64,000 nucleotides of DNA, from positions 2,133,001 to 2,197,000 of the forward strand of contig NZ_AP025637.1 in NCBI RefSeq assembly GCF_022846615.1. Reading direction: 5' to 3'. Below the pieces are notes generated by a model. The model was not told where the DNA came from. It saw nothing but the letters and a program-made list of their open reading frames with translations, and made no database searches. Position 1 is the first letter of the stretch; each line of letters opens with the position of its first letter. This document shows positions 45,265 to 53,833 of this stretch, in pieces. Both the position numbers and the translations under genes were made by a program. Origin of the DNA: Roseomonas fluvialis (GTDB lineage: Bacteria > Pseudomonadota > Alphaproteobacteria > Acetobacterales > Acetobacteraceae).

Positions 45265-45420
45265 CACGCGAGCGCCACCGCACACCCTGTCGGACCGCGC
45301 AGCGGATCCGGGAGCGCACGGTGCGACCGCGCCCCGTCTGCCAGCCGTCCCAGCGCGGACCGCGCAGCCAGGCCAGCGCATGCCGGTGCCCGGCGACAGG
45401 GGGCGCACAAAAAATCTTCG
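45265..45420 (-). repeat. Dispersed palindromic element related to the 136-bp repeat, inverted
   Basis: Read on the minus strand from 45415, this region shows CGCCGGGC, then GGCATGCGCTGGCCTGGCT and GTGCGCTCCCGGATC in the same order and spacing as the 28.4-kb tandem copies. Similarity by eye is about 70 percent. It shares the 15-mer GCGCGGACCGCGCAG with the 38.4-kb repeat. It fills most of the 336-bp gap before the flagellin gene; no ORF in it looks real. Function unknown. Confidence 0.6.
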
Positions 45421-45465
45421 CGCTTAACGCTCGCTTCATCACTCGGCGCCACAGTAGCAGCGCGG

Positions 45466-45499
45466 CGGGAATATCCCGTCCGAGTGAAGGGAAGATCCC
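45466..45499 (+). promoter_or_regulatory. Small inverted repeats in the flagellin leader
   Basis: CGGGA (45466-45470) pairs with TCCCG (45474-45478) across a three-base centre. Directly before the start codon, GGGA (45489-45492) can pair with TCCC (45496-45499). The AAGGGA Shine-Dalgarno lies in this second hairpin, so start-site access could be controlled. AAGGGA also resembles a CsrA target. Inference only. Confidence 0.3.
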
Positions 45500-45500
45500 G

Positions 45501-46334
45501 ATGAGCCTCAATTCGGTGAACACGAATCTCGGCGCCATGGTGGCGCTGCAGTCGCTGAATCGCACCAATGAGGCGCTCAACGCCACGCAGAAGCGCGTCT
45601 CCACCGGCTATCGCGTCTCCGACGCGAAGGATGACGGCGCGGCCTTCGCCGTCGCGCAGTCGGTCCGGGCGGATGTCGCGGGCCTCACGGCTGCCAATGA
45701 ACAGCTCGGCGGCGTGAAGGGCGTGCTCGACACGGCGCTCGCTGGACTGCGCAAGGTCTCCGACACCATGATCAAGGTGCGCGAGACGCTGGTGCGCCTG
45801 GCCGACGACACGCTCAACACCGACCAGCGCGCGCAGTACGAGGCACAGTACGAGGCGCTGCGTACCCAAATCACCAACTTCATCGAGGATTCGACCTACA
45901 ACGGCCGGACCCTGCTCTCGACCACCGCGCCGGCTGGCGGGGACATCACCACCACCCGCAACGAGGCCGGCACCACCTATACCCTCACCGCCGTGGACGG
46001 CGCGGGCACCATGATCGTGGCCGCCGCACCGACCGATGCCGCAGGCGCGCAGGCGGCGCTCGGCGCCGGCGGGGACTGGGGCACGATCAACACGGTCATC
46101 GCGAATGCGCTGAACCAGTACGGCTCCGATGCGCGCTACGTCGATGCGCAGATCGGCTACAACCGCGACAAGCTCGATGCGTTGGATGGTGGTCTGGGCG
46201 CGCTGATCGACGCCGACCTCGCGAAGGAATCGGCGCGGCTTCAGGCGCTGCAGATCCGCCAGCAGCTGGGCACGCAGTCGCTGTCGATCGCCAACCAGGC
46301 GCCGCAGTCGCTGCTCAGCCTGTTCCAGGGTTGA
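45501..46334 (+). CDS. Flagellin
   Basis: 277 residues. N-terminal D0/D1 helix region SLNSVNTNLGAMVALQSL and KRVSTGYRVSDAKDDGAAFA, a short variable middle (about 140-195), and a C-terminal D1/D0 region ending LQIRQQLGTQSLSIANQAP. Exported by the flagellar type III system and polymerised into the filament. The gene is alone here, without flaF, flbT, hook or motor genes. The compact size fits alphaproteobacterial flagellins. Confidence 0.93.
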   Translation: MSLNSVNTNLGAMVALQSLNRTNEALNATQKRVSTGYRVSDAKDDGAAFAVAQSVRADVAGLTAANEQLGGVKGVLDTALAGLRKVSDTMIKVRETLVRLADDTLNTDQRAQYEAQYEALRTQITNFIEDSTYNGRTLLSTTAPAGGDITTTRNEAGTTYTLTAVDGAGTMIVAAAPTDAAGAQAALGAGGDWGTINTVIANALNQYGSDARYVDAQIGYNRDKLDALDGGLGALIDADLAKESARLQALQIRQQLGTQSLSIANQAPQSLLSLFQG

Positions 46335-46552
46335 TCACGGCAAGCGGCCGCACACCGCGCGGGTCGCGGTGCGATCCGGGCAGGCAAGGCGCGACCGCGA
46401 ATAGCCGACATCCGGCCTCGGCGCGCCGGTGCACGGCGCGACGGCAAGCCGCCGGGATGCGCCGCGCCGGCCGTCCGAGGGTCACCCAGGGCAGAGTCCC
46501 GCTCGGATGGAATCATCTGGCCGGGTGACGATGGTCGCTACAGCAAACGACT

Positions 46553-47302
46553 CTAGACGAAGCGCCGGGGCCGCAGGCCTGCGTGGAAATACGTGATCAT
46601 CGAATAGATGTCGTAGACGGGCAGCCCCACCGCCTCCGCCAGCGCGGCCGCATAAGGCGGCATGTTGGTGCATTCCAGCACGATCGCGCCGACCTCCGGA
46701 TGCGCCGCCACCAGCGCGCGGCCGGCCTCGAGGATGTCCTGCTCGGCCAGGCCCACATCCAGGTCGGTCTTCGCCGCGCTGATCAGCACGCGGAAGAATT
46801 CGCGTCCGCCCTCGGTTCCCACCACTGGAATGTCGAGCGGCACCCCGGCGGCCTGCAGATGCGCCGGCGTCAGCGACCCCTTGCTCACCGTCACCACGCC
46901 CACCCGCTTCCCCGGCGGCAGCGTCGCCTGCACCCAGGGCACCTGCATCAGCGAGGATGTCGCGACCGGAACGCCGACCGCCGCCGCGAGCTCCGCCTGG
47001 AACAGCGACAGGAACCCGCAATTGGTGGTTATGGCCTCCGCCCCCAGGTTCACGAGGTCCTGCGCGGCGGCGATGAACTCCGGCAGCAGCCCGCGCGCAC
47101 CCTGCAGGACCACGCGTTCGGGCGTCGCCCCCCGCACCACGCGGAACAGCACAGGGAACGGCCAGGTCTCGCCGTTGCCCATGTCGCCCGGAATGCGCGG
47201 GAAGCGCGCCTCCAGCATCAGGATGCCGAGCGGCGCGCCATAGATGGACTTCCCGCCGCGCGCGATCCGCGCGAGGCTCGGGGCAGGAGAGGGGGCGTTC
47301 AT
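46553..47302 (-). CDS. Aspartate/glutamate racemase-family protein
   Basis: 249 residues. Two symmetric half-domains each give a catalytic Cys: Cys95 in TTNCGFLS and Cys211 in LECTNMPPY. This is the two-base pattern of the Asp/Glu racemase superfamily, which includes hydantoin racemase, maleate isomerase and arylmalonate decarboxylase. Start MNAPSP chosen for lack of similarity upstream. Divergent from the Bug receptor gene at 47558, so the two may relate to one carboxylate pathway. Confidence 0.85.
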   Translation of the reverse strand: MNAPSPAPSLARIARGGKSIYGAPLGILMLEARFPRIPGDMGNGETWPFPVLFRVVRGATPERVVLQGARGLLPEFIAAAQDLVNLGAEAITTNCGFLSLFQAELAAAVGVPVATSSLMQVPWVQATLPPGKRVGVVTVSKGSLTPAHLQAAGVPLDIPVVGTEGGREFFRVLISAAKTDLDVGLAEQDILEAGRALVAAHPEVGAIVLECTNMPPYAAALAEAVGLPVYDIYSMITYFHAGLRPRRFV

Positions 47303-47557
47303 GGCTGGCAAGGCTAGCGCGCTTTGCGACCTGTCGGTATCGGCACCGGCCCGCCCCCGCCCACCCAATCACGGGGTCCTGGATGGGTGGGTGGGAGCAG
47401 GCCGGTGCCGTCCGGTCGGAAAACCCGGTAGAACAGCCACCGACCGGGTGGAACCGCACCTGGCCGTCGGCCGCCGGCCCTGTCCAGGATCGGCCCGGGG
47501 CACGCGCCGCGGCCCTGCCAGCCATGCCGCCTTGCCCTGAATGAAGGAGACCGGGAC

Positions 47558-48544
47558 ATGATCCGCCGCAGCATTCTCGCCGCCGCCCTCGCCGCCGCCG
47601 CCCTGCCTGCGCTGGCGCAGGATGCACCCTGGCCGAACCGCCCCATCACCCTCATGGGCGGCTTCCCGAACGGCGCGGGCACCGACATCTATGCCCGCCG
47701 CCTGGCCGAACCGCTGGCGCGCGCGCTCGGCCAACCCATCGTGATCGACAACCGCACCGGCGCGGGCGGGAACATCGGCTCCGACCTGGTCGCGAAGGCG
47801 CGCCCGGATGGCTACACCTTCTACATGGGCACCGCGGGCACCCATGCGATCAACGCGGCCCTCTACCGCTCGCTGCCCTTCGACGTGCTGCGCGACTTCA
47901 CGCCGGTGGTGCTGCTGGGCGACGTGCCGAACGTGCTGATCGTGAACCCGGAGCGGCGCGCGAACCTCACCAACTGCCAGGCGGTGCTCACCGCCGCGCG
48001 CGCCCGCCCGCAGGCGGTCTCCTACGGCTCGACCGGCAATGGTGCCTCGACCCACCTGGCCGGCGCGCAGTTCGCCACCGCCGCGGGGCTCGATCTGCTG
48101 CACGTGCCCTTCCGCGGGCAGCCCGGCGCGATCGCCGCCCTCCTTTCGGGCGACATCGACCTGTTCTTCAACCAGACCGGCGCCGCGATGGGCCCGATCC
48201 GGCAGGGCCAGGTGCGCGCGCTGTTCGTCCTCACGCGCGAACGGCTCGCCGCGCTGCCCGACGTGCCCACGGTGGGCGAGGCCTGCGGCCTGCCGCCGAT
48301 GGACACCTCCACCTGGTACGGCATTTTTGGCCCGGCCAACCTGCCCGCACCCATCGTGACGCGCATGAATGCCGAGGTGAACCGCATCATCGCCACGCCC
48401 GAGTTCCGCGAATGGCTGATCCAGAACCAGGCCATCACGCCGCCCGCCGCCCCCAACACGCCCGAGCAGTTCCAGCAGACCCAGCGCGCCGACGTCGCCC
48501 GCTGGGCCGAGGTGGTGCGCCGTTCGGGCGCGACAGTGGATTGA
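47558..48544 (+). CDS. Tripartite tricarboxylate transporter receptor (Bug/TctC family), second copy
   Basis: 328 residues. Cleavable signal peptide (RRSILAAALAAAALPALAQ), then NRPITLMGGFPNGAGTDIYAR, VIDNRTGAGGNIGSDLVA and STWYGIFGPANLPAP. Periplasmic carboxylate-binding receptor without local TctAB genes. AAGGAGA precedes the ATG. Divergent from the racemase-family gene; ligand unknown. Confidence 0.92.
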   Translation: MIRRSILAAALAAAALPALAQDAPWPNRPITLMGGFPNGAGTDIYARRLAEPLARALGQPIVIDNRTGAGGNIGSDLVAKARPDGYTFYMGTAGTHAINAALYRSLPFDVLRDFTPVVLLGDVPNVLIVNPERRANLTNCQAVLTAARARPQAVSYGSTGNGASTHLAGAQFATAAGLDLLHVPFRGQPGAIAALLSGDIDLFFNQTGAAMGPIRQGQVRALFVLTRERLAALPDVPTVGEACGLPPMDTSTWYGIFGPANLPAPIVTRMNAEVNRIIATPEFREWLIQNQAITPPAAPNTPEQFQQTQRADVARWAEVVRRSGATVD

Positions 48545-48605
48545 GGCAACCGGTGACACGGCAGGGGCGGGTCGGCGCCGTCACGCGTCGGCGGGCGCAA
48601 GTCGG

Positions 48606-49481
48606 ATGATGCGACTGCGCCGCCGTGACCTGGTGGTTGCCGCGCTCGCGCTGCCGGCGGCGGCGCGCGCGCAGCCGATCGCGCCCGGCAGCGGCCGCAT
48701 CGAGGTGCCCGAACCCGCCGGCGCCACCGCAGCGCCCATGCCCGTCTGGTTCCACCGCCCCGCCGGCTGGACGGCGGCCGGCAAGGTGGGCGTCGTCATG
48801 CACGGCCTGCAGCGCGATGCCGACCGCTACCGCGACGAATGGCGCCCGCTGTCCGACCGCGACGGCTTTCTGCTGCTGGTGCCGGAATTCGGCCGCGAGA
48901 AATTCCCCGGCACGCGCTGGTACAATTTCGGCAACCTGCAGGACGAGGCTGGCCGCGCCATGCCGCCCGAGGCGTGGTCCTTCCATGCCTTCGACCGCGT
49001 GGTCGCCGCTGCCATGCAGGCCGCGGGCGCCACACGCCCCGGCTACGTGCTCTATGGCCATTCGGCGGGCGCGCAATTCGTCCATCGCTTCCTGCTGCTG
49101 ACCGGCGCGCCGCGGGCCGAGGCGGTGGTGATCGCCAACAGCGGCTCCTACACCCTGCCGCGTTTCGACCGCCCCTTCGTCGAGGGCCTGGGCGGCACCG
49201 CGGCCGACCCTGCCGTGCTGCGCGCGGTCTTCGCCCGGCCCGTCATCCTGCAACTCGGCGAGGCCGACACCGACCCCAACCATGCCAGCCTGCCGCGCCA
49301 GCCCTGGGCGGTGGCGCAGGGCAGCCACCGCTTCGCGCGCGGCTGGCATTTCTTCGATACGTCGCGCCGCGCCGCGGCCGAGGCTGGCGCCCCCTTCGCC
49401 TGGCGTGTCGTCACCGTCCCGGGCGTGGGGCATTCCAACGCCGGCATGGCGGAGGCCGCCGCACCACTGCTGTTTGGCTGA
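48606..49481 (+). CDS. Exported alpha/beta hydrolase, polyhydroxyalkanoate depolymerase/esterase-like
   Basis: 291 residues. Arg-rich export leader (RLRRRDLVVAALALPAAARA). Nucleophile Ser153 in YGHSAGAQF, oxyanion side at VVMHGLQRDADRY and a candidate His in VPGVGHSNAG. Probably a secreted or periplasmic esterase of the PHB depolymerase/feruloyl esterase superfamily. Begins 61 bp after the Bug receptor gene on the same strand and may share its transcript. Confidence 0.82.
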   Translation: MMRLRRRDLVVAALALPAAARAQPIAPGSGRIEVPEPAGATAAPMPVWFHRPAGWTAAGKVGVVMHGLQRDADRYRDEWRPLSDRDGFLLLVPEFGREKFPGTRWYNFGNLQDEAGRAMPPEAWSFHAFDRVVAAAMQAAGATRPGYVLYGHSAGAQFVHRFLLLTGAPRAEAVVIANSGSYTLPRFDRPFVEGLGGTAADPAVLRAVFARPVILQLGEADTDPNHASLPRQPWAVAQGSHRFARGWHFFDTSRRAAAEAGAPFAWRVVTVPGVGHSNAGMAEAAAPLLFG

Positions 49482-49490
49482 CGCGCGCCG

Positions 49491-49787
49491 TCAGCGCGGC
49501 GCGATCGTCAGGAAGGCCAGCAGCGCCGCGACGCTGATGGCGAGGATGATGCGCTGGCACAGGATCACGTCGCGACGCCCGGCGATGCGTGTCGTCTCCC
49601 AGTCCATCCCCTGCCGCATAGGCTGGTTGAACATGAAGAAGCGATGCGTGGCGGCGTAGTAGGCGCCGAACGGCACGTCCCGCCCGGCGCGGCGCCAGGC
49701 CAGCCAGCTCACCACGAGGCCTGCCAGCCCAGCACCGCCGAGGGTGACGGCGGCGACCAGCAGGATGTGCACCCAGGCGTCGCTCAC
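49491..49787 (-). CDS. Small two-helix membrane protein
   Basis: 98 residues with hydrophobic helices at about 6-30 and 78-96, and a central soluble loop with RFFMFNQPMRQGMDWE. No family recognised. Its ATG overlaps the stop codon of the SbmA-like ABC gene by four bases, so it is the last gene of that operon and may assist the transporter. Confidence 0.65.
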   Translation of the reverse strand: MSDAWVHILLVAAVTLGGAGLAGLVVSWLAWRRAGRDVPFGAYYAATHRFFMFNQPMRQGMDWETTRIAGRRDVILCQRIILAISVAALLAFLTIAPR

Positions 49788-51511
49788 CCGGGCACCAGCC
49801 TCCCGCCCTCCACCCGCAGCCCGCGGTCATGGAACTTCGCTACCGCCGGGCGGTGCGCGATGGAGATGATCGCCGTTCCCGGCAGCGCGTCCTTCACCTT
49901 CGCGTACAGCCGTTCCTCCGCGCCGGGGTCGAGGCTCGCCGTCGCCTCATCCAGGAACAGCCAGTCGGGCTTCAGCAGCAGCGCGCGCGCCAGCGCGAGG
50001 CGTTGCTGCTCACCGCCCGACAGGCGCCGGTCCCAAGGCTCGTTCTCGTGCAGGCGACCGACCAGTTGCGGCAACTCCGCCGCCTCCAGCGCCGCCGCGA
50101 CATCGGCATCGCTGAACCCTGCCTCGTCATCCGGGTAGCAGACCGCGCGCTTCAATGACCCGAGCGGAATGTAGGGCCGCTGCGGCAGGAACAGCGCGCG
50201 CCCGGTGGCGGGCAGCGCGATCCGCCCCGATCCGAAGGGCCAGATGCCGGCGATGGCGCGGAACAGAGTGGACTTCCCCGACCCAGACGCGCCTGTCACC
50301 ACCACGCTCTCGCCCGGCGCCACCGCGGCCTCCGCGCCCTGCACCAGCACGCGCCCATCCGGCAGCGACAGCGTCACGTCCTGCACCGCCAATCCTGCGC
50401 CATCGCCCTTCGCCGCGACCGGCCCGCCCTGCGCCGTGCGCGCCGCCGCCACCGCGCGCGTGAAGCCGGTCAGGCGCTCCACCGTCGCGCGCCATTCGGT
50501 CAGTCGCGCATAGTTCTCCACGAACCAGGACAGCGAATCCTGCACCTGGCCGAAGGCGCTCGAGGTCTGGATCAGCCCGCCCAGCGGAATGCGCCCCGCG
50601 AAATACGCCGGCGCGGCCACCACGATGGGAAAGATGCTCGCCACCTGCTGGTACCCGACGGTGAACAGCGTCAGCCGCTTGGTGGCGGACATGATGCCCC
50701 ACCAGTTCTCCATCAACGCGCGGAAGCGCTGCGTCAGGCCGCGCTTCTCGTCCGCCTCGCCGCCATGCAGGGCGATGCCTTCCATGTTCTCGCGGAAGCG
50801 CACCAGCGCGTAGCGGAAATCCGCCTCGACCTTCTGCTGGTTGAAGTTCAGCGCGATGAGGCGCCGCCCGATCAGGTGCGCGAGCCAGGTCCCCACCACC
50901 GCATAGACCAGCGCCACACACACCATGTAGCCCGGGATCGTCACGCCGAAGACCGTCACCGGCCCCGACAGCGACCACAGCACCAGCACGAAGGAGAACA
51001 GCGTCACGACCGACCGCATCAGCCCCAGCCCCAGGGCGAGCGTGTCGTCCACGAATAGCCGCGCATCCTCGGCAATGCGCTGGTCCGGGTTGTCCGTCAC
51101 CGGGTCGGTCAGCGCCATGCGGTAATACGCGCGCCCGTCCAGCCACTGGGTCAGGTAGACCTCGGTCAGCCAGCGCCGCCACCGGATCTCGAGCGCCTGG
51201 CGCAGGTACAGCGCATAGACCGCGATCAGGATGTAGGTGAACGCCACGATCGTGAAGGACGGCAGGAAGCCTTCATCCGGCGTCACGTGCCAGGTGAACA
51301 GCAGCGCCATGAAGGCTTCCGAATCCTTGGCCTCCAGCGCGTTGTAGAAGGCCCGCTGCCAGAAGGTGAGCACCACCGTCATGCCCACCAGCGACAGGTT
51401 CAGCCCGACCACGGCGGCGAGCAGCGCGCGCGCCCGCCAGCGATCCTCGCTCGACCAATAGGGCCGCGCGAGCGCCCAGGCGTCGCGCAGGAAGGGGCCG
51501 ATCCGCCGCAT
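49784..51511 (-). CDS. ABC transporter with SbmA/BacA-like membrane domain and fused ATPase (YddA type)
   Basis: 575 residues. The N-terminal 340 residues match the SbmA/BacA-type membrane domain (YWSSEDRWRARALL, LTFWQRAFYNALEAKD, DNPDQRIAEDARLF). The C-terminal ABC domain has Walker A GASGSGKSTLFRA, signature LSGGEQQRLALARAL and Walker B WLFLDEATASLD. Relatives move peptides, B12-like molecules or very-long-chain lipids. Ten bases after the DUF1499 gene and overlapping the next gene. Confidence 0.92.
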   Translation of the reverse strand: MRRIGPFLRDAWALARPYWSSEDRWRARALLAAVVGLNLSLVGMTVVLTFWQRAFYNALEAKDSEAFMALLFTWHVTPDEGFLPSFTIVAFTYILIAVYALYLRQALEIRWRRWLTEVYLTQWLDGRAYYRMALTDPVTDNPDQRIAEDARLFVDDTLALGLGLMRSVVTLFSFVLVLWSLSGPVTVFGVTIPGYMVCVALVYAVVGTWLAHLIGRRLIALNFNQQKVEADFRYALVRFRENMEGIALHGGEADEKRGLTQRFRALMENWWGIMSATKRLTLFTVGYQQVASIFPIVVAAPAYFAGRIPLGGLIQTSSAFGQVQDSLSWFVENYARLTEWRATVERLTGFTRAVAAARTAQGGPVAAKGDGAGLAVQDVTLSLPDGRVLVQGAEAAVAPGESVVVTGASGSGKSTLFRAIAGIWPFGSGRIALPATGRALFLPQRPYIPLGSLKRAVCYPDDEAGFSDADVAAALEAAELPQLVGRLHENEPWDRRLSGGEQQRLALARALLLKPDWLFLDEATASLDPGAEERLYAKVKDALPGTAIISIAHRPAVAKFHDRGLRVEGGRLVPG

Positions 51512-51521
51512 GCGCGCCTCC

Positions 51522-51962
51522 TCAGCCGCGCCGCAGGCGCTGCTCGAATTCCGCCAGCCAGGCCATCACCCGCGCACGGTTCGCACCCAGGTCCGACCAG
51601 CCGACCAGGCTGCGCGAATACAGCCACAGCCCCGTGCCCCCGCCCGTCGGCGCCACCTCCGCCACCACGATGTCGGGGTAGTTCATCAGGCGCGTGCGCG
51701 CGACCCATTGCGCCTGGCGCCGCTCCACATAGTCGGCCAGAGCGAACACCCGCGGCTGTCCCGCCGCCACCGCGCGAATGGCATCGAAGGCGGCATCGAC
51801 CGCGACCGGAAACGGGTCACGTTGCAGATGCCCGACGCCCGGCGCGCTGGTGGGGGTCAGCAGGCACGTATTGGGCGAGGCCGGCAAAGCCAGCGTGGCG
51901 AAATCCACCGGCGCCGGCGCAGGCACGCCCGCCGCCCCACGCGAGAACAGCATCCCGATCAT
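51522..51962 (-). CDS. DUF1499 domain protein
   Basis: 146 residues. The family pattern includes NTCLLTPT near residue 30 and a C-terminal SRSLVGWSDLGANRARV, ending AWLAEFEQRL. DUF1499 proteins are often periplasmic or membrane-associated and of unknown function; no clear signal peptide is seen here. ATGA overlap with the DUF3253 gene fixes this start. Confidence 0.8.
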   Translation of the reverse strand: MIGMLFSRGAAGVPAPAPVDFATLALPASPNTCLLTPTSAPGVGHLQRDPFPVAVDAAFDAIRAVAAGQPRVFALADYVERRQAQWVARTRLMNYPDIVVAEVAPTGGGTGLWLYSRSLVGWSDLGANRARVMAWLAEFEQRLRRG

Positions 51963-52207
51963 CCCCGTATCCTCAACCTGATGACACCGCGGATCTCCGC
52001 CTCGGGATCCACCGGCTTGCCCTTGCGCAGGATCTCGATGCGCCCCTCGCGCGCGAGCACCGCCGCCTCGCGCCGGATGCGCGGCATCAGCTTCTGCCAG
52101 TCGTCGGGTTCCAGCGCGCGCGCGACTTCGGACGGGCAGATGGATTTCGCCGCCCCACGCGCTTCGGTCTGCGCCAGGATGGCGTCGCGGATGGCGGGCT
52201 CGCTCAT
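51959..52207 (-). CDS. DUF3253 domain protein, small winged-helix-like
   Basis: 82 residues. Pattern SICPSEVARALEPDDWQKL then IRREAAVLAREGRIEILRKG with VDPEAEIRGVIRLRI, here in part, matches DUF3253, a small helix-turn-helix-like fold. Start MSEP is fixed by ATGA overlap with the upstream PNPOx gene. May bind nucleic acid; no direct evidence. Confidence 0.82.
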   Translation of the reverse strand: MSEPAIRDAILAQTEARGAAKSICPSEVARALEPDDWQKLMPRIRREAAVLAREGRIEILRKGKPVDPEAEIRGVIRLRIRG

Positions 52208-52785
52208 GGCGCGATCCATCCGGCCGACAGCACGCCATCCGGATCCCAGGCGAAGCGCGCGCGCCGGTGCCCCGCCGCCGCCAGCAGCAGCCAGTCCATC
52301 GCATCGATGCGCAGGCTGAGCGCGGCGAAGTTCACCGCGCCGGCGGTGGCATCCTGCGGTGCGTCCGGCGGTGCGTCGACCGGCGCACCCGGCGCATGCA
52401 ACGTGGCATAGGTCATGCGGCTCATCTCCCGGCTCGCGGTCCAGGCGGCCTGCGCCACCGCATCATCGACGTGCAGCGTGGTAATGCCCGCGACGCGCAG
52501 CTGCACCTGCGCCCCGGCATCATAGACATGCAGCGCGGCGCGCGGGTCGGCGGCAATCTCGCCCACCTTGCCGCTGCGCCGGTCGGTGTGCACGCGCAGC
52601 AGCCGCGCGGCGGGGTCGAAGGCGCGCAGCACCACCGTGCGCAGGCTCGGCGCGCCATCGAGCCCCCGCGTCGCCAGCGTGGGCGTATGGAACGGGCTGC
52701 GCCGGTCGGCGACGCCGCGCGAGAGCAGTGCGAAGGCCTGCGCCAGCGCCTCCTGCGGCGTGGCGGGCGGCGCCGGGCGAGTCAT
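52204..52785 (-). CDS. Pyridoxamine 5'-phosphate oxidase-fold (FMN-binding split barrel) protein
   Basis: 193 residues. Split-barrel motifs PTLATRGLDGAPSLRTVVL, VHTDRRSGKVGEIAADP (part) and a C-terminal RRARFAWDPDGVLSAGWIAP, part. Resembles general-stress or alternative PNPOx proteins, not PdxH, as the PdxH C-terminal signature is absent. It may bind FMN or PLP precursors. Overlaps both neighbours by four bases. Confidence 0.82.
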   Translation of the reverse strand: MTRPAPPATPQEALAQAFALLSRGVADRRSPFHTPTLATRGLDGAPSLRTVVLRAFDPAARLLRVHTDRRSGKVGEIAADPRAALHVYDAGAQVQLRVAGITTLHVDDAVAQAAWTASREMSRMTYATLHAPGAPVDAPPDAPQDATAGAVNFAALSLRIDAMDWLLLAAAGHRRARFAWDPDGVLSAGWIAP

Positions 52786-53729
52786 GCCACCGCGGCGGCC
52801 AACGCCGCCCCGCTGTCCCACGCGGCTTCGGCGCGCCCCGCCAGGCACCAGTCGCCGGCCAGGCCGATCCGCTGCGTCGCATCCCACAGACAGGGCTGGC
52901 CGAGCGATGCCTCCAGCAGCGAGTACCGCCAGCGATGCGCGGCCGCGTACCGCGGCGAGGGCAGCGGGGCACCGGCCAACGCCGCCAATTCGCCCAGCAG
53001 CGCTGCGACGATCGTCTCCGCGCGGTCTTCCAGATGCGCCCGCGTCCAGCCCGGCCCGGCCTGCACGACCCAGCATTCGGTCCCGCCGTCGCGCCCGGGC
53101 TTCGACGAATCCCGCGCCGCCCAGCCTATCGCGTGGCCATCGGGGCGCAGCGTATCGGGCAATGGCAGGCGCGTTTCGAAGGATGCCATCACCGTCCAGC
53201 ACGGCGCGTACCGCACGCCGCCCAGCGCCGCGGCGTAGCCCGGCAGCAGGTCGAGCACCTGGGGCGCCGGCACCGTCACGAGCACGGCGGAGAAGGGCCC
53301 GTCCTCGACCGGCGGTGTCGCGGGCAGCGGCGCGCCGGGCTTCGCCTCCCGCGCATCCCAGTGCTGCACGCGCCAGGCGCCCGGTTCGCCCACCACGCGC
53401 CCGACATGGCGCGACGCCACAATGTCCAGGCCCTCCGCCAGCGCGCGCGGCAGCGCCGACATCCCCGGCACGCCCACCCGCCGCGCGGCATCCGGCCAGG
53501 GCTGCGCGCCGGCAGCCGCCAGCGCCGTGGCGAAGTCCGCGCCCTCCGCCCGCAGATACTGCGCGCCATGGTCGAACTGCAGCCGGACGCCATCCTGCTC
53601 GGCGCGGCGAGTCGCCAACCGGCCCCCCGGCGCGCGGCCCTTGTCGAACAGGCGAACGGGCACTCCATGCGCGGCGAGCGCGCGCGCAGCGGAGAGGCCG
53701 GCGAGGCCGGCGCCGATGATGGCGATCAT
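52782..53729 (-). CDS. Renalase-like NAD(P)/FAD-dependent amine oxidase family protein
   Basis: 315 residues. FAD motif IAIIGAGLAGLSAARAL at the N-terminus, KGRAPGGRLATRR, FDHGAQYL and a C-terminal IGLAGDWCLAGRAEAAWDSG, in parts. Matches the COG3380/renalase branch, which oxidises aberrant dihydro-NAD(P) isomers or related ligands. First gene of a six-gene minus-strand operon in which the first four genes overlap by ATGA. Start at 53729 from the FAD fold. Confidence 0.88.
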   Translation of the reverse strand: MIAIIGAGLAGLSAARALAAHGVPVRLFDKGRAPGGRLATRRAEQDGVRLQFDHGAQYLRAEGADFATALAAAGAQPWPDAARRVGVPGMSALPRALAEGLDIVASRHVGRVVGEPGAWRVQHWDAREAKPGAPLPATPPVEDGPFSAVLVTVPAPQVLDLLPGYAAALGGVRYAPCWTVMASFETRLPLPDTLRPDGHAIGWAARDSSKPGRDGGTECWVVQAGPGWTRAHLEDRAETIVAALLGELAALAGAPLPSPRYAAAHRWRYSLLEASLGQPCLWDATQRIGLAGDWCLAGRAEAAWDSGAALAAAVA

Positions 53730-53768
53730 GGCTGCGGGTATGGCGGTATTCGCGGAGGGCGCAAGACT

Positions 53769-53822
53769 CCGAGGGGGCGTCGCCCCCTCGGGCTCCCCCA
53801 CCAGGGGGCTACGGCCCCCTGG
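53769..53822. repeat. Two adjacent perfect GC-rich hairpins
   Basis: CCGAGGGGGC/GCCCCCTCGG (53769-53791, three-base loop) and CCAGGGGGC/GGCCCCCTGG (53801-53822). They lie between the DUF1194 stop and the renalase start, both genes on the minus strand. They may form a terminator-like 3' structure or be copies of a dispersed palindrome; no T-run. Confidence 0.7.
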
Positions 53823-53833
53823 ACCGCGAGAAC

